Shown one piece after another: positions 33,712 through 42,032 of a stretch of 64,000 nt of DNA. The translations under genes and the position numbers were made by a program. The first letter of the stretch is position 1. Each line of letters opens with the position of its first letter. Below the pieces are notes generated by a model. The model was not told the origin of the DNA, made no database searches, and saw nothing but the letters and a program-made list of their open reading frames with translations. Source of the DNA: Acidobacteriota bacterium (GTDB lineage: Bacteria; Acidobacteriota; Blastocatellia; Pyrinomonadales; Pyrinomonadaceae); assembly GCA_016716435.1 (NCBI GenBank), contig JADJWI010000003.1, positions 310,001 to 374,000 on the forward strand, given 5' to 3'.

Positions 33712-34788
33712 ATGGCACTTGACATCGCTAAGATACAGGAACTGCTTGGGAGCGAGGCGGAGACGCTGCTCTCGCATGAATCGAAGACAATTTCTAAGGA
33801 CCATCTGCATTTGCCGGGCGGGGATTTTGTTGACCGGGTCGTTTCGCAATCGGACCGCAACCCGATGGTGATGCGGTCGATGCAGACGCTTTTTGGCACG
33901 GGCCGGCTCGCCGGTACGGGCTATCTTTCGATACTGCCGGTCGATCAGGGCATTGAGCACTCGGCCGGTGCGAGCTTTGCACCGAACCCGCAGTATTTCG
34001 ACCCCTCAAATATCGTAGAGCTCGCTATTGAAGGCGGCTGCAATGGCGTCGCCTCGACCTTCGGCGTGCTCGGCTCGGTCGCACGGAAGTATGCACACAA
34101 GATCCCGTTCATCGTAAAGATCAACCACAACGAGCTGCTCACTTATCCGAACGCCTTTGATCAGGTGATGTTCGGCACCATCGAGCAGGCACGCAACATG
34201 GGCGCGGTCGCGGTCGGGGCGACGATCTACTTCGGCTCGGACAATGCGACGCGGCAGATCACCGAGGTCGCCGAGGCATTTGCCTACGCCCACGATCTCG
34301 GGATGGCGACCATCCTCTGGTGCTATCTCCGGAATTCGAAGTTCAAAACGGCCGAGGGTGATATGCATACGGCGGCCGACCTTACGGGACAGGCGAACCA
34401 CCTCGGCGTCACCATCCAGGCAGACATCATCAAGCAGAAGCTGCCCGAGCGGAACGGCGGCTACAACGTCCTCAATACCGAGAGCAGCTACGGCAAAACC
34501 AACCCGAAGATCTATTCGGAGCTGACGACCGACAACCCGATCGACCTCGTCCGCTATCAGGTGGCCAATTGCTATATGGGCCGCTCCGGGCTGATCAACT
34601 CCGGCGGCGAATCAAAGGGCTCCGGCGACCTTGCCGATGCCGTCCGCACCGCGGTCGTCAACAAACGCGGCGGCGGAACCGGCCTCATCTCCGGCCGCAA
34701 AGCGTTCCAACGCCCAATGGCCGAAGGCGTCGAACTCCTCAACGCCATCCAGGACGTTTACCTCTGCAAAGACATAACCGTCGCATAG
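33712..34788 (+). CDS. fbaB: Class I fructose-bisphosphate aldolase (DhnA/FbaB type)
   Basis: The 358-residue TIM-barrel enzyme cleaves fructose 1,6-bisphosphate by a Schiff-base mechanism. LSILPVDQGIEHS, the FIVKINHNELLTYP strand, GAVAVGATIYFGS, VTIQADIIKQKLPE (a candidate Schiff-base Lys) and the C-terminal phosphate loop INSGGESKGSGD are visible. It is the archaeal-type/FbaB class, distinct from the zinc class II enzyme. It stands alone with its own promoter and terminator. Confidence 0.92.
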   Translation: MALDIAKIQELLGSEAETLLSHESKTISKDHLHLPGGDFVDRVVSQSDRNPMVMRSMQTLFGTGRLAGTGYLSILPVDQGIEHSAGASFAPNPQYFDPSNIVELAIEGGCNGVASTFGVLGSVARKYAHKIPFIVKINHNELLTYPNAFDQVMFGTIEQARNMGAVAVGATIYFGSDNATRQITEVAEAFAYAHDLGMATILWCYLRNSKFKTAEGDMHTAADLTGQANHLGVTIQADIIKQKLPERNGGYNVLNTESSYGKTNPKIYSELTTDNPIDLVRYQVANCYMGRSGLINSGGESKGSGDLADAVRTAVVNKRGGGTGLISGRKAFQRPMAEGVELLNAIQDVYLCKDITVA

Positions 34789-34813
34789 CCCGTTCAATAC
34801 TTTCAACCCCATC

Positions 34814-34841
34814 AAAGCAGCCTCCGCGGGCTGCTTTTTTT
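34814..34841 (+). terminator. Terminator of the aldolase gene
   Basis: AAAGCAGCC (34814-34822) pairs perfectly with GGCTGCTTT (34829-34837) around TCCGCG, and a run of seven T extends to 34841. Confidence 0.92.
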
Positions 34842-34880
34842 GCAGAAGCCTGCACGTAAGTAAGGGCGTTTCATCCAATG

Positions 34881-34910
34881 CGGAATCTGGAATCTGGAAT
34901 CTGGAATTCC
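34881..34910. repeat. Short tandem GGAATCT repeat
   Basis: GGAATCT occurs three times in a row with period 8 (GGAATCTG), ending in GGAATTCC. It is the same style of word repeat as the 23 kb spacer and lies between the aldolase terminator and a lipoprotein gene. Confidence 0.7.
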
Positions 34911-35075
34911 AAGTTTCCCTTGACACCCCTGTTACAATCGACCCAATAAGCCAACCACCTCCGGGCGCGGAGCATCTTTGATGGTTAGAATCATGCAATT
35001 GCGAACGCCCGACAAAACGAAACGCATCACGAATTTCCCAGAGAATTGCAGAATCTCAGGCCTTACCCTTTTATT

Positions 35076-35654
35076 ATGGTAAAAGCGAAATTATCTTTGC
35101 TGGTTGTTTTCATTATCGTGGCGGTTGGGTGTACACCACCGCAGTCAGTGGATAATGGTCTCGATAAACGCGAGATTAGCAACACGTTTTCTGCGAAGGA
35201 GCAGCAAATACTCCCCAAGGAAATGGTGATTTTTATTGGACGGGGCGGTTGCTGTTATGGGCATTTTATTTCGATTGATAAGGCCGGAGATCTGCAATAT
35301 TCCGTTGCAGCATACACTTTGACAACATTCGATGAAACTCACTCGGAGAACCATCAACCTAAGACTTTCGACCCAGCACTTATTAGCGTAGACAAAAAAT
35401 ATGCGCCCCAAAGTCGTAAAATTCCGGCCGATAAGGTTGAACGACTCGCACGGCTAATTCAAGACGAAAAGACAATTTATTTAAATGATACATCTGTCTC
35501 GGACGACGATTTTATTTATTACATCTACCTCGATAAAAGCAGAATAGCTTTGGGCTATGAATCACACTTGAAGAGCTTTCCTGAGAACCTGCAGGAATTG
35601 ATCAGCCTGATCATTGGCGAAGTTGAGCTTCACGAATTGCCCGGGATGGCCTAA
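35076..35654 (+). CDS. Hypothetical lipoprotein, AT-richer than neighbours
   Basis: The 192-residue product has a lipoprotein signal with lipobox VAVGC (cleavage before a Cys at about residue 19). The mature part has GRGGCCYGHF, resembling small extracytoplasmic domains of unknown function. The segment RKIPADKVERLARLIQDEK is helical. I recognise no family. Codon use is clearly more AT-rich than the flanking housekeeping genes, suggesting recent acquisition. An ATG 30 bases upstream would spoil the signal peptide, so 35076 is preferred. Confidence 0.65.
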   Translation: MVKAKLSLLVVFIIVAVGCTPPQSVDNGLDKREISNTFSAKEQQILPKEMVIFIGRGGCCYGHFISIDKAGDLQYSVAAYTLTTFDETHSENHQPKTFDPALISVDKKYAPQSRKIPADKVERLARLIQDEKTIYLNDTSVSDDDFIYYIYLDKSRIALGYESHLKSFPENLQELISLIIGEVELHELPGMA

Positions 35655-35866
35655 CTGTATGGACACGTTCTTTCCTGATGATAAGACGTTCCAGTTATTC
35701 GCATAATCGCAGGCCAGCCGCTTTTGTCTTTTAGTTTATGGAGATCAATAAAGAGGAAAGTGGGACCTTATTTCGAGAGTTACAGACCTGCGTCATAAGG
35801 GTGAATTAGTAGCGAGGGCCGAACGGCTTGGAAGAATACTAACGCTGAAGCCACTTTAATAGGGTA
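35655..35866. other. Spacer with possible gene remnants
   Basis: An ATG at 35659 opens a 15-codon frame (MDTFFPDDKTFQLFA) that ends at once. A later plus-strand frame reads WDLISRVTDLRHKGELVARAERLGRI with no good start. Both could be decayed pieces of a gene lost between the two lipoprotein genes, but nothing is recognisable. Confidence 0.35.
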
Positions 35867-36349
35867 ATGCAAAAACCGACGAAAATTTACTTCGTTTGTA
35901 TCTGTTTCGTAGGCCTAACCGTGTGGGGCTGTGCGTCACAAGGGACGTCGAACGTGTCAGATCTGGAACCACAAACGTCGAAAAATCTGCCTGAGACCAC
36001 GACAAAGCAGAATAACGAACAGAGTTTGTGTCAAAGAGAAGGTCTAGGGTCGTTGGATATCCTCGGGCTTCCAGTTGTTAATTCCCCAGAGCAACAATTT
36101 GATCAATTCATCAGAATTGCCGAGTCGGAATTGGCCATTGATCCAAATTTGAAGACCTTACAAAGGAATCCCTCAAGTTATTCTCTCCAGATTCGCGAAA
36201 CGGAGCATTTTGTTTTTGCTCTTTTGAGTCCTATTGATCGCGGACACTATCCTCAGGATGGAAGCGGTGAAAGTGAGATCGCCAGGGACGTACTTTATAC
36301 GATATGCAAGGCGGATAGAAAGATAGTAGGAAGGTCGATCTTCAAATAG
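35867..36349 (+). CDS. Hypothetical lipoprotein
   Basis: The 160-residue product has a signal peptide with lipobox TVWGC (Cys at about 22), a Ser/Thr/Gln-rich linker and a compact domain from about 60 on, with two Cys (SLCQREG and YTICKAD) that may pair. No family is recognised. Like the gene at 35076 it is AT-richer than its surroundings and encodes an exported lipoprotein, so the two may have arrived together. Confidence 0.6.
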   Translation: MQKPTKIYFVCICFVGLTVWGCASQGTSNVSDLEPQTSKNLPETTTKQNNEQSLCQREGLGSLDILGLPVVNSPEQQFDQFIRIAESELAIDPNLKTLQRNPSSYSLQIRETEHFVFALLSPIDRGHYPQDGSGESEIARDVLYTICKADRKIVGRSIFK

Positions 36350-36516
36350 GAAGTCTGAATTCCCGAATTGAGGTGTTCTTGGGAAGATAACTCAATGATT
36401 CTTCCAGCGTGTTTTTGTTGTCAGCGCTTCAAACATTTCCAAACTCACAGCGTTTTGATCGGTCGCGTTCAGGTTCTGTCGCGCGTTTGGTATGCTTTCG
36501 GCATCAAACGTTTTTG

Positions 36517-37596
36517 ATGGAGCTTCTCGGCCGCCTTAGCCACAAGTTCGTCCTTTTGCACGTCTCGGGCATTCCGGTGCGTGCGGATGTCCGCTGGCTA
36601 GCGGTGCTTTTGGTCATTTCGGGCGTTATCGCCGGCGGCATTCAGCCGATAACGGGCAGCCTTGGCTTAAGCTTTGTGCTTGGGCTTTCGGCGACGCTCG
36701 TTTTTTTTGTCTCGATCTTTCTTCATGAATTTTCACACGCGGCGGTCGCCCGGATGGAAGGGCTTCGCGTGGTCGAGATCGTCTTGCATCCCTTCGGCGG
36801 GCTGACGCGGTTTGCGAGCGAGCCCGATTCACCGCGGGCGGAGTTTCGGGTGGCGATCGCCGGGCCGGCGGCGAGCTTTGTGCTGGCGGTCGTTTTTGGT
36901 GCGGCGGCGGCCGCGGCGGATGCGGCGGAGCTCAATGTGCTCTCGCGGCTGATGCTGACGCTTGCGATCGGCAATCTTCTGGTCGCGGCTTTCAATATGT
37001 TTCCCGGTTATCCGCTTGATGGCGGCCGCGTTTTGCGGGCATATCTCTGGCGGACGGGGCGAAACCTTACCGAAGCGACCATCCTAACCGGCCGGAGCGG
37101 CCAATGGATCGCGGCGGCGCTTATCGCTTTCGGCATTCTGATCGTCATTGCCCGGCAAGATCTTTTCACCGGGCTCTGGGCCGTTATCGTCGGCATTTTT
37201 CTTTTTGACGCGGCAGGCTCGATCATCCGCGAGATGAACTCGGCCTCGCAGGTGCGGGTGCAGGATGTGATGAAGCTCGCCGTTGCCATCGAACCCGAGC
37301 GGACGATACACGAGGTCGTGGAAAATATTCTGCCGATGAACCGCCAACCGGTATTCCCGGTCGCCCGCGAGAAGAAGTTATTTGGAATGCTCCTGCTTGC
37401 CGAGATACGCGAGCTCGACCCGAAGGCCTGGCACGCGACCAAGGTCAGCGACGTTATGCGGCCAATCGCGGCCGAGCACTTCGTCGATCTTGATACAACA
37501 TTGATCGAAGCCCGCGAGGCCGTAAGGAGAAACGGCATCGGCGCCGTCTGTGTCGTCAACGCCGAGGGAAAACTGGTCGGCGTTTTTCGCGGCTAG
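36517..37596 (+). CDS. Site-2-protease-family membrane metalloprotease with CBS domains
   Basis: The 359-residue protein has six or so membrane helices. The zinc motif HEFSH (HExxH) lies at about residue 70 and the second-site motif MFPGYPLDGGRVLRA at about 165, as in S2P/SpoIVFB-like rhomboid-unrelated proteases. Two CBS domains follow from about 245 to the end (VQDVMKLAVAIEPERTIHE, VSDVMRPIAAEHFVD). They probably sense nucleotides. I start at the ATG at 36517 because the extra 36 upstream residues are unlike a membrane N-terminus. The substrate is unknown. Confidence 0.88.
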   Translation: MELLGRLSHKFVLLHVSGIPVRADVRWLAVLLVISGVIAGGIQPITGSLGLSFVLGLSATLVFFVSIFLHEFSHAAVARMEGLRVVEIVLHPFGGLTRFASEPDSPRAEFRVAIAGPAASFVLAVVFGAAAAAADAAELNVLSRLMLTLAIGNLLVAAFNMFPGYPLDGGRVLRAYLWRTGRNLTEATILTGRSGQWIAAALIAFGILIVIARQDLFTGLWAVIVGIFLFDAAGSIIREMNSASQVRVQDVMKLAVAIEPERTIHEVVENILPMNRQPVFPVAREKKLFGMLLLAEIRELDPKAWHATKVSDVMRPIAAEHFVDLDTTLIEAREAVRRNGIGAVCVVNAEGKLVGVFRG

Positions 37597-37678
37597 AAGT
37601 TAGCCGACACACCGGGCGAAAAGCTGTGATATTCTAAGTGTTTAACAACCTTCGAAGCCAAGCTTCGAACCGCCGAAA

Positions 37679-38515
37679 ATGGAAATGACGGACTACATGC
37701 CTTCGCTGATCACGCTGCGTAATCTGCTAGATATTACGCTCGTTTTCATCATTGTGTATGTCGTGCTCAAGCTGCTCCGCGGCACTCGGGCCGTCCCGAC
37801 GATGGTCGGCATCGTGCTCATCGCGTTGCTTTATTGGCTCTCTGTCGCGCAGGACCTCGCAACACTCGAGTTCGTGCTCCGCTGGGCGGTCGTGCTGCTG
37901 CCGTTTGCGATCATCGTCCTGTTTCAGAGCGAGATCAGGCAGGCGCTTATCTACTTTGCCAATCGGCTGCGGTTCCCGATCGTTAATCGGCAGCGGGGCC
38001 AATTTGGCGGCAGTGTTTTTGACGAGATAGTGCTTGCCGTAACGACGCTTTCATCTGAAAAAACGGGTGCTCTGATCGTCATCGAGCGCAACGTCGGCCT
38101 CAGAAACTTTATCGATTCCGGCGTCCAGCTTGATGCCGTCATCAGCTACGACCTGATGGTCACCATCTTTGACCCGGCGACGCCGCTCCACGATGGCGCG
38201 GTTGTAATTAAGGACGAGCGGATCGCCGCGGCCTCGGTCTTTTTGCCGCTGACGAAAAACCCCGAGATCTCTCGCGAGCTCGGCACGCGCCACCGCGCCG
38301 CCATCGGCATCACCGAAGGCACAGACGCCATTTCGATCGTCGTCTCAGAGGAAACGGGGCTTGTCACCTGGGTCGAGGGCGGCCGGGTTCGCCGAAATCT
38401 TGATACAGCACAGCTCCGCAAACTGCTCTTTACGGCGATGGGCGTTCCGACCTCCAGTGCACAGAAAAAGGCCCTTAAGAACATCAAGGAGGCGAAAAGC
38501 GAAGCCGCGACCTAG
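37679..38515 (+). CDS. cdaA: Diadenylate cyclase (c-di-AMP synthase)
   Basis: The 278-residue membrane enzyme makes c-di-AMP from two ATP. Three N-terminal helices (about 12-80) precede the DAC domain, which contains FIDSGVQLDAVIS, the catalytic TPLHDGAVVI (DGA) and LGTRHRAAIGITE (RHR). The order matches CdaA/DacA. It directly abuts a YbbR-domain gene, its usual regulator CdaR. Confidence 0.95.
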   Translation: MEMTDYMPSLITLRNLLDITLVFIIVYVVLKLLRGTRAVPTMVGIVLIALLYWLSVAQDLATLEFVLRWAVVLLPFAIIVLFQSEIRQALIYFANRLRFPIVNRQRGQFGGSVFDEIVLAVTTLSSEKTGALIVIERNVGLRNFIDSGVQLDAVISYDLMVTIFDPATPLHDGAVVIKDERIAAASVFLPLTKNPEISRELGTRHRAAIGITEGTDAISIVVSEETGLVTWVEGGRVRRNLDTAQLRKLLFTAMGVPTSSAQKKALKNIKEAKSEAAT

Positions 38516-39442
38516 ATGGACCTGATCAAGGAAAAAATTGCCGAGGCAGGTTCCGTCGGGCTCTTCATCAAACACATTCTGCGGAAGGTGTTTCTTGAGG
38601 ACTGGCTCATTAAGCTGGTCGCGCTTGGCGTGACGCTCGCGCTTTGGGTCGGCGTAACGGGCCTTAGCACACCGACCCGCGAACAGATCCCGGCCGTTCC
38701 GATAACGCTCCGCACCGCCGAAGATTTTGTCGTCAGCAATACTCCGCTTGAAACGGCGAGCATCGTCGTCAGCGGCGATAAGCGCCGGCTCGGGCAGATC
38801 GACCGCTCGGCACTCCGCTTTTATCTTGACCTTACGGGGCTCGGGCCGGGCGAGCACGTCGTTGACCTTCTGCCGCAGGCCGATGCACTCGACCTGCCGA
38901 GCGGCGTAAAGGTCGAGGAGATAAGCCCGGCATATGTTCCCGTCCGGCTTGAGGCCGTGCAGGAGCGGGCCGTCAGCGTTGCGATCGAAACACGCGGCGA
39001 GCTTGCCCAAGGGTTTGAGGAATATTCGCGAGCGGTGGTGCCGGCATCGGTAAGAGTACGCGGGCCGGAGAGCGCGGTGCGGAGCCTTGAAAGCGTTTCG
39101 ACCGAGCGGATCGACATCGGCGGAAGCCAAACGGATGTCGTCGTCCGCCAGGTCCGGCTTAATGTGGCGAGTGCCAAAATAAACCTGCTCGACCCCTACG
39201 TAGACGTCACCATCCGCATCGGCGAAAAGCGGATGGAACGCATCTTCCTCGTGCCGATCGCAGATGAAAGCGGCCGGCGAGCAACGGTCGTCCTCTTTGG
39301 CCCAAGGTCGCCGCTGCTCCAGGTCGAGCCCAGCGACCTAAACGTAACGCTTGAAACCAGCGAAAACGGCGAAACATCGCTCAAACTCACCTTACCGCGC
39401 AACCTCGAAGGCAAGGTCGAGATCAGAAAACTGGCGCTTTAG
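38516..39442 (+). CDS. cdaR: YbbR-domain regulator of diadenylate cyclase
   Basis: The 308-residue protein has one membrane helix near 35-55 (WLIKLVALGVTLALWVGVTG), with the YbbR hallmark beginning just before it. About three YbbR repeats of 80-90 residues follow (IPAVPITLRT, YVPVRLEAVQERAVSV, VRVRGPESAVRSLES). It faces the periplasm and modulates CdaA. It starts directly after the cdaA stop (TAGATG). GlmM, often third in this operon, is not present in the window. Confidence 0.9.
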   Translation: MDLIKEKIAEAGSVGLFIKHILRKVFLEDWLIKLVALGVTLALWVGVTGLSTPTREQIPAVPITLRTAEDFVVSNTPLETASIVVSGDKRRLGQIDRSALRFYLDLTGLGPGEHVVDLLPQADALDLPSGVKVEEISPAYVPVRLEAVQERAVSVAIETRGELAQGFEEYSRAVVPASVRVRGPESAVRSLESVSTERIDIGGSQTDVVVRQVRLNVASAKINLLDPYVDVTIRIGEKRMERIFLVPIADESGRRATVVLFGPRSPLLQVEPSDLNVTLETSENGETSLKLTLPRNLEGKVEIRKLAL

Positions 39443-39479
39443 ATAGGTGATATGAATGCCTGTGTGGACCTGGTGTTTA

Positions 39480-39612
39480 CTGCTTCTTTAACGCAGAGAA
39501 CGCAGAGTTCGCGGAGAGGTATCGAGCTTGAATCCGCAATCGGTTTGCGATCGATTCCTTTAGAGAACTCTGTGTCCTGTCTCTGTGTTCTCTGTGATCT
39601 CTGTGTTTCAAA
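39480..39612. repeat. Intergenic CTCTGTG/CGCAGAG word repeat
   Basis: Near 39492-39515 the plus strand has ACGCAGAGAACGCAGAGTTCGCGGAGAG. Near 39565-39608 it has CTCTGTGTCCTGTCTCTGTG followed by further TTCTCTGTGATCTCTGTG copies. The two blocks are roughly inverted with respect to each other, so the transcript could fold. Similar strings are widespread between genes in several phyla, but their origin is unknown to me. No gene is evident between 39443 and 39669. Confidence 0.65.
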
Positions 39613-39669
39613 TCCCCCTTAACACCCGTTCCGCACAGTTTTATCAAGAACAAGATCGCCGTTCGAGGG

Positions 39670-40353
39670 CTAAGGTTTCGCGGCAAGGAATTCTCTTAGA
39701 TCGGCGCGCATCTCTTCGGATATTTCGTGGCCGGCGTCGTATTGGCGGGTGGTTGTGTTGGGTAGGCGTTTCGTGAGCCGCTCGGCGAAGTCGGCGAATT
39801 GCTCGTTGGTGTACCATTCGTCATCGTCGCCGTAGAGGTAAAGCACGCGACCGTTGAACTCCTTGTAAAGCGGGCTCGTCTCAAGGTCGCCCGGAATGCC
39901 GCCGCAAACGCCGATAACGGCATGTACCGCCTCGGGATAGGTCAACGCAAAGCGAAAGTTGAGAGCGCACGCCTGCGAAAATCCGTAAAGATATACGCGG
40001 GAAGGATCTATGGCACCTTCCTCGCTCAGGCGGTCGATGAGGTCGAGCAAAAAGCGATGATGGAGCGCGACCGATTCCTCCGGCCGGTGGTCCGTAAGCC
40101 AGCCGAAGCCGACACGGTAGCCGTCATCAGTTTTGCGAAAGTGCTGGTGTGGAGCCTCGACCGAGGCGATGACAAAGCCCTCGGGGGCGATCTGCCGAGC
40201 CTCGCGCATCATATACCGCTTGTGCGCTCCGTAGCCGTGGACTGCGATCAGGAGCGGCGCCGGCTCGGCGAGGTCCTGCGGCAAGAGGAGGTCGTAATAA
40301 AGCTTGATCTCAGCCGTTATGTATTGGTCGCGTTGTATTTCCGCTTCGCTCAT
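39670..40353 (-). CDS. Alpha/beta-hydrolase, phospholipase/carboxylesterase family
   Basis: The 227-residue cytoplasmic enzyme has the oxyanion strand LIAVHGYGAHKR, the nucleophile elbow YGFSQACAL (Ser in G-F-S-Q-A), the acid region LYLYGDDDEWYTNEQ and the catalytic His in YDAGHEISEEM. This fits the Abhydrolase_2/carboxylesterase group. The start at 40353 gives the family length; a longer frame adds 15 residues. It diverges from the O-antigen-ligase-like gene. The substrate is unknown. Confidence 0.85.
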   Translation of the reverse strand: MSEAEIQRDQYITAEIKLYYDLLLPQDLAEPAPLLIAVHGYGAHKRYMMREARQIAPEGFVIASVEAPHQHFRKTDDGYRVGFGWLTDHRPEESVALHHRFLLDLIDRLSEEGAIDPSRVYLYGFSQACALNFRFALTYPEAVHAVIGVCGGIPGDLETSPLYKEFNGRVLYLYGDDDEWYTNEQFADFAERLTKRLPNTTTRQYDAGHEISEEMRADLREFLAAKP

Positions 40354-40436
40354 AAGAAAACTCAATTCAACCAAATCGCCCGCCGATAGACAAGGCATAG
40401 CCGCGGGCCTTATTCTTGCGGTTTAGCGTCTCCGCG

Positions 40437-41957
40437 ATGAAAGCTGCCATCAGCAAACTAGACCAGCTCGCCGGCATCGGGCCGGAAGGCACGCTCGCTG
40501 CGTGGCTTGAGCGCGGTGCGTTCGCCTGCCTTCTGCTGATGGCGGCGGCGGTTCCGCACTCGATCGCCGCGACACAGATCGCCTGGCTGCTCGGGATGGC
40601 GCTCTCGGCCGCGAGGCTTTTCATCACGCCGCGGCCGCGGTTTCGCTTTTTTGCTTTTGATGCATTCCTGCTCGCCTTTATCGGTTGGAGCGTCCTAAGT
40701 GCCGCCCTTTCTTACGAACCGGCGATCTCGATCGATAAGCTCCGCGGCGTCGGGCTTTTTCTCATTTTCTTTTTTGCGCGGCTCAATTTGCGAACGCGAT
40801 CCGCGATCGCCGCCATCGCTTTTCTGATGATCGGCTCGGCGATGGTCAACGTCGTCTGGCAGCCGTCCGAGCGGATCATCGGCCGCGGCGTTGAGGTCCA
40901 TGGGGTCCGGCCCGACGGAGCTTTGGCAAAGGCCGGGCTCGCCGATGGCGACGCAATTCTTCGCATCAACGGCAAGCGAATCTCTTCGCCGGATGAGATC
41001 ATCACCGCCCTGGAGGCAAATGAAACGGTCGGGGCGATGTTCAACCGGCCGGACATTTATCGCACCCTAACGCTCCGCCGCTCGGACCTCGTCGCGGGCA
41101 AATCGCCCGAGGAGCGGCTTGGCTTCGCGTCGTGGAAAAAGAGCCACCGCTGGCGGGCACAAGGCTTTTTTGGCCATTTTACGACCTATGGCGAGGTGCT
41201 GCAGATCATCGCGTCGCTCGCTCTCGGCCTTGTGCTCGGGCTCGCCTTCGGCCGCGGTGCTTCGCTTGGCGAGTTCTTCAGGTCGCAGCGGCTTCGGCTG
41301 GCTTTGATCGCAGGCATTTGCCTCGCGCTGATCTGCGTCGCTCTGCTGCTCTCGGGAACGCGGGCATCGCAGCTTGGTCTGCTTGTTTCGGGCATTGTGA
41401 TGGTCTTTGCCATTGGGAATCGACGGCTGATCGCCTTGATGCTGGTGCTTCTGATCCCGGCGGCGGCCGGCGGTTATTACGTCATGCAAAAAACGCGACA
41501 GCAGGACGAGACGAACGAATATCGAAAGACGATGTGGCGCGACGGCGTCCGGCTCGCGACCGGGAGCCCGCGGCATCTGATCGTCGGCGTCGGGATGGAT
41601 TCGCTCAAAGAACGCTGGCAGGAATGGGGCCTTTTTGACCGCGGCTGGCTGCCGATGGGGCATTTCCACTCAACGCCGATCCAGATCGCCGCCGAACGCG
41701 GGCTCCCGGCACTTCTGTTCTGGCTGCTCTTTCTTGGAGCTTTTGCCCGCAGCCTCTGGCGATATCTTCGGGCGAGCGGCGACTTGCCCGATGTTCCCTA
41801 TGCGATAGTTCTCGGCGTTCTCGGCGGGGTCGCCGGCTTTTTCACGGCGGGCATCGTCCACAATAATCTTGGCGATGGCGAGGTCGCGATGGCCTTTTAC
41901 CTCGCGGCGGCTCTCGGTGCGGCCGAGCTTGTTAACAAAAATGTATGCACCGAATAG
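40437..41957 (+). CDS. O-antigen-ligase-like membrane protein with internal PDZ-like domain
   Basis: The 506-residue protein has about ten membrane helices and an ending typical of the Wzy/WaaL O-antigen ligase superfamily: LLSGTRASQLGLLVSG and GVGMDSLKERWQEWGL...GHFHSTPIQIAAERGLPALLFWLLF. Residues about 148-215 form a soluble insert that looks like a PDZ domain (GVEVHGVRPDGALAKAGLADGDAILRINGKRISSPDEI). PDZ in this enzyme class is unusual. It may bind a carrier or protein acceptor in the periplasm. The ATG start at 40437 is preferred to an upstream TTG. Confidence 0.82.
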   Translation: MKAAISKLDQLAGIGPEGTLAAWLERGAFACLLLMAAAVPHSIAATQIAWLLGMALSAARLFITPRPRFRFFAFDAFLLAFIGWSVLSAALSYEPAISIDKLRGVGLFLIFFFARLNLRTRSAIAAIAFLMIGSAMVNVVWQPSERIIGRGVEVHGVRPDGALAKAGLADGDAILRINGKRISSPDEIITALEANETVGAMFNRPDIYRTLTLRRSDLVAGKSPEERLGFASWKKSHRWRAQGFFGHFTTYGEVLQIIASLALGLVLGLAFGRGASLGEFFRSQRLRLALIAGICLALICVALLLSGTRASQLGLLVSGIVMVFAIGNRRLIALMLVLLIPAAAGGYYVMQKTRQQDETNEYRKTMWRDGVRLATGSPRHLIVGVGMDSLKERWQEWGLFDRGWLPMGHFHSTPIQIAAERGLPALLFWLLFLGAFARSLWRYLRASGDLPDVPYAIVLGVLGGVAGFFTAGIVHNNLGDGEVAMAFYLAAALGAAELVNKNVCTE

Positions 41958-42032
41958 GGCAGGCCGCGTTGCAAAAGCGTGAACCAAATTGCGGTTTTTG
42001 CCGTATTCTCATCTAGAAACAAGAGGAAATCT

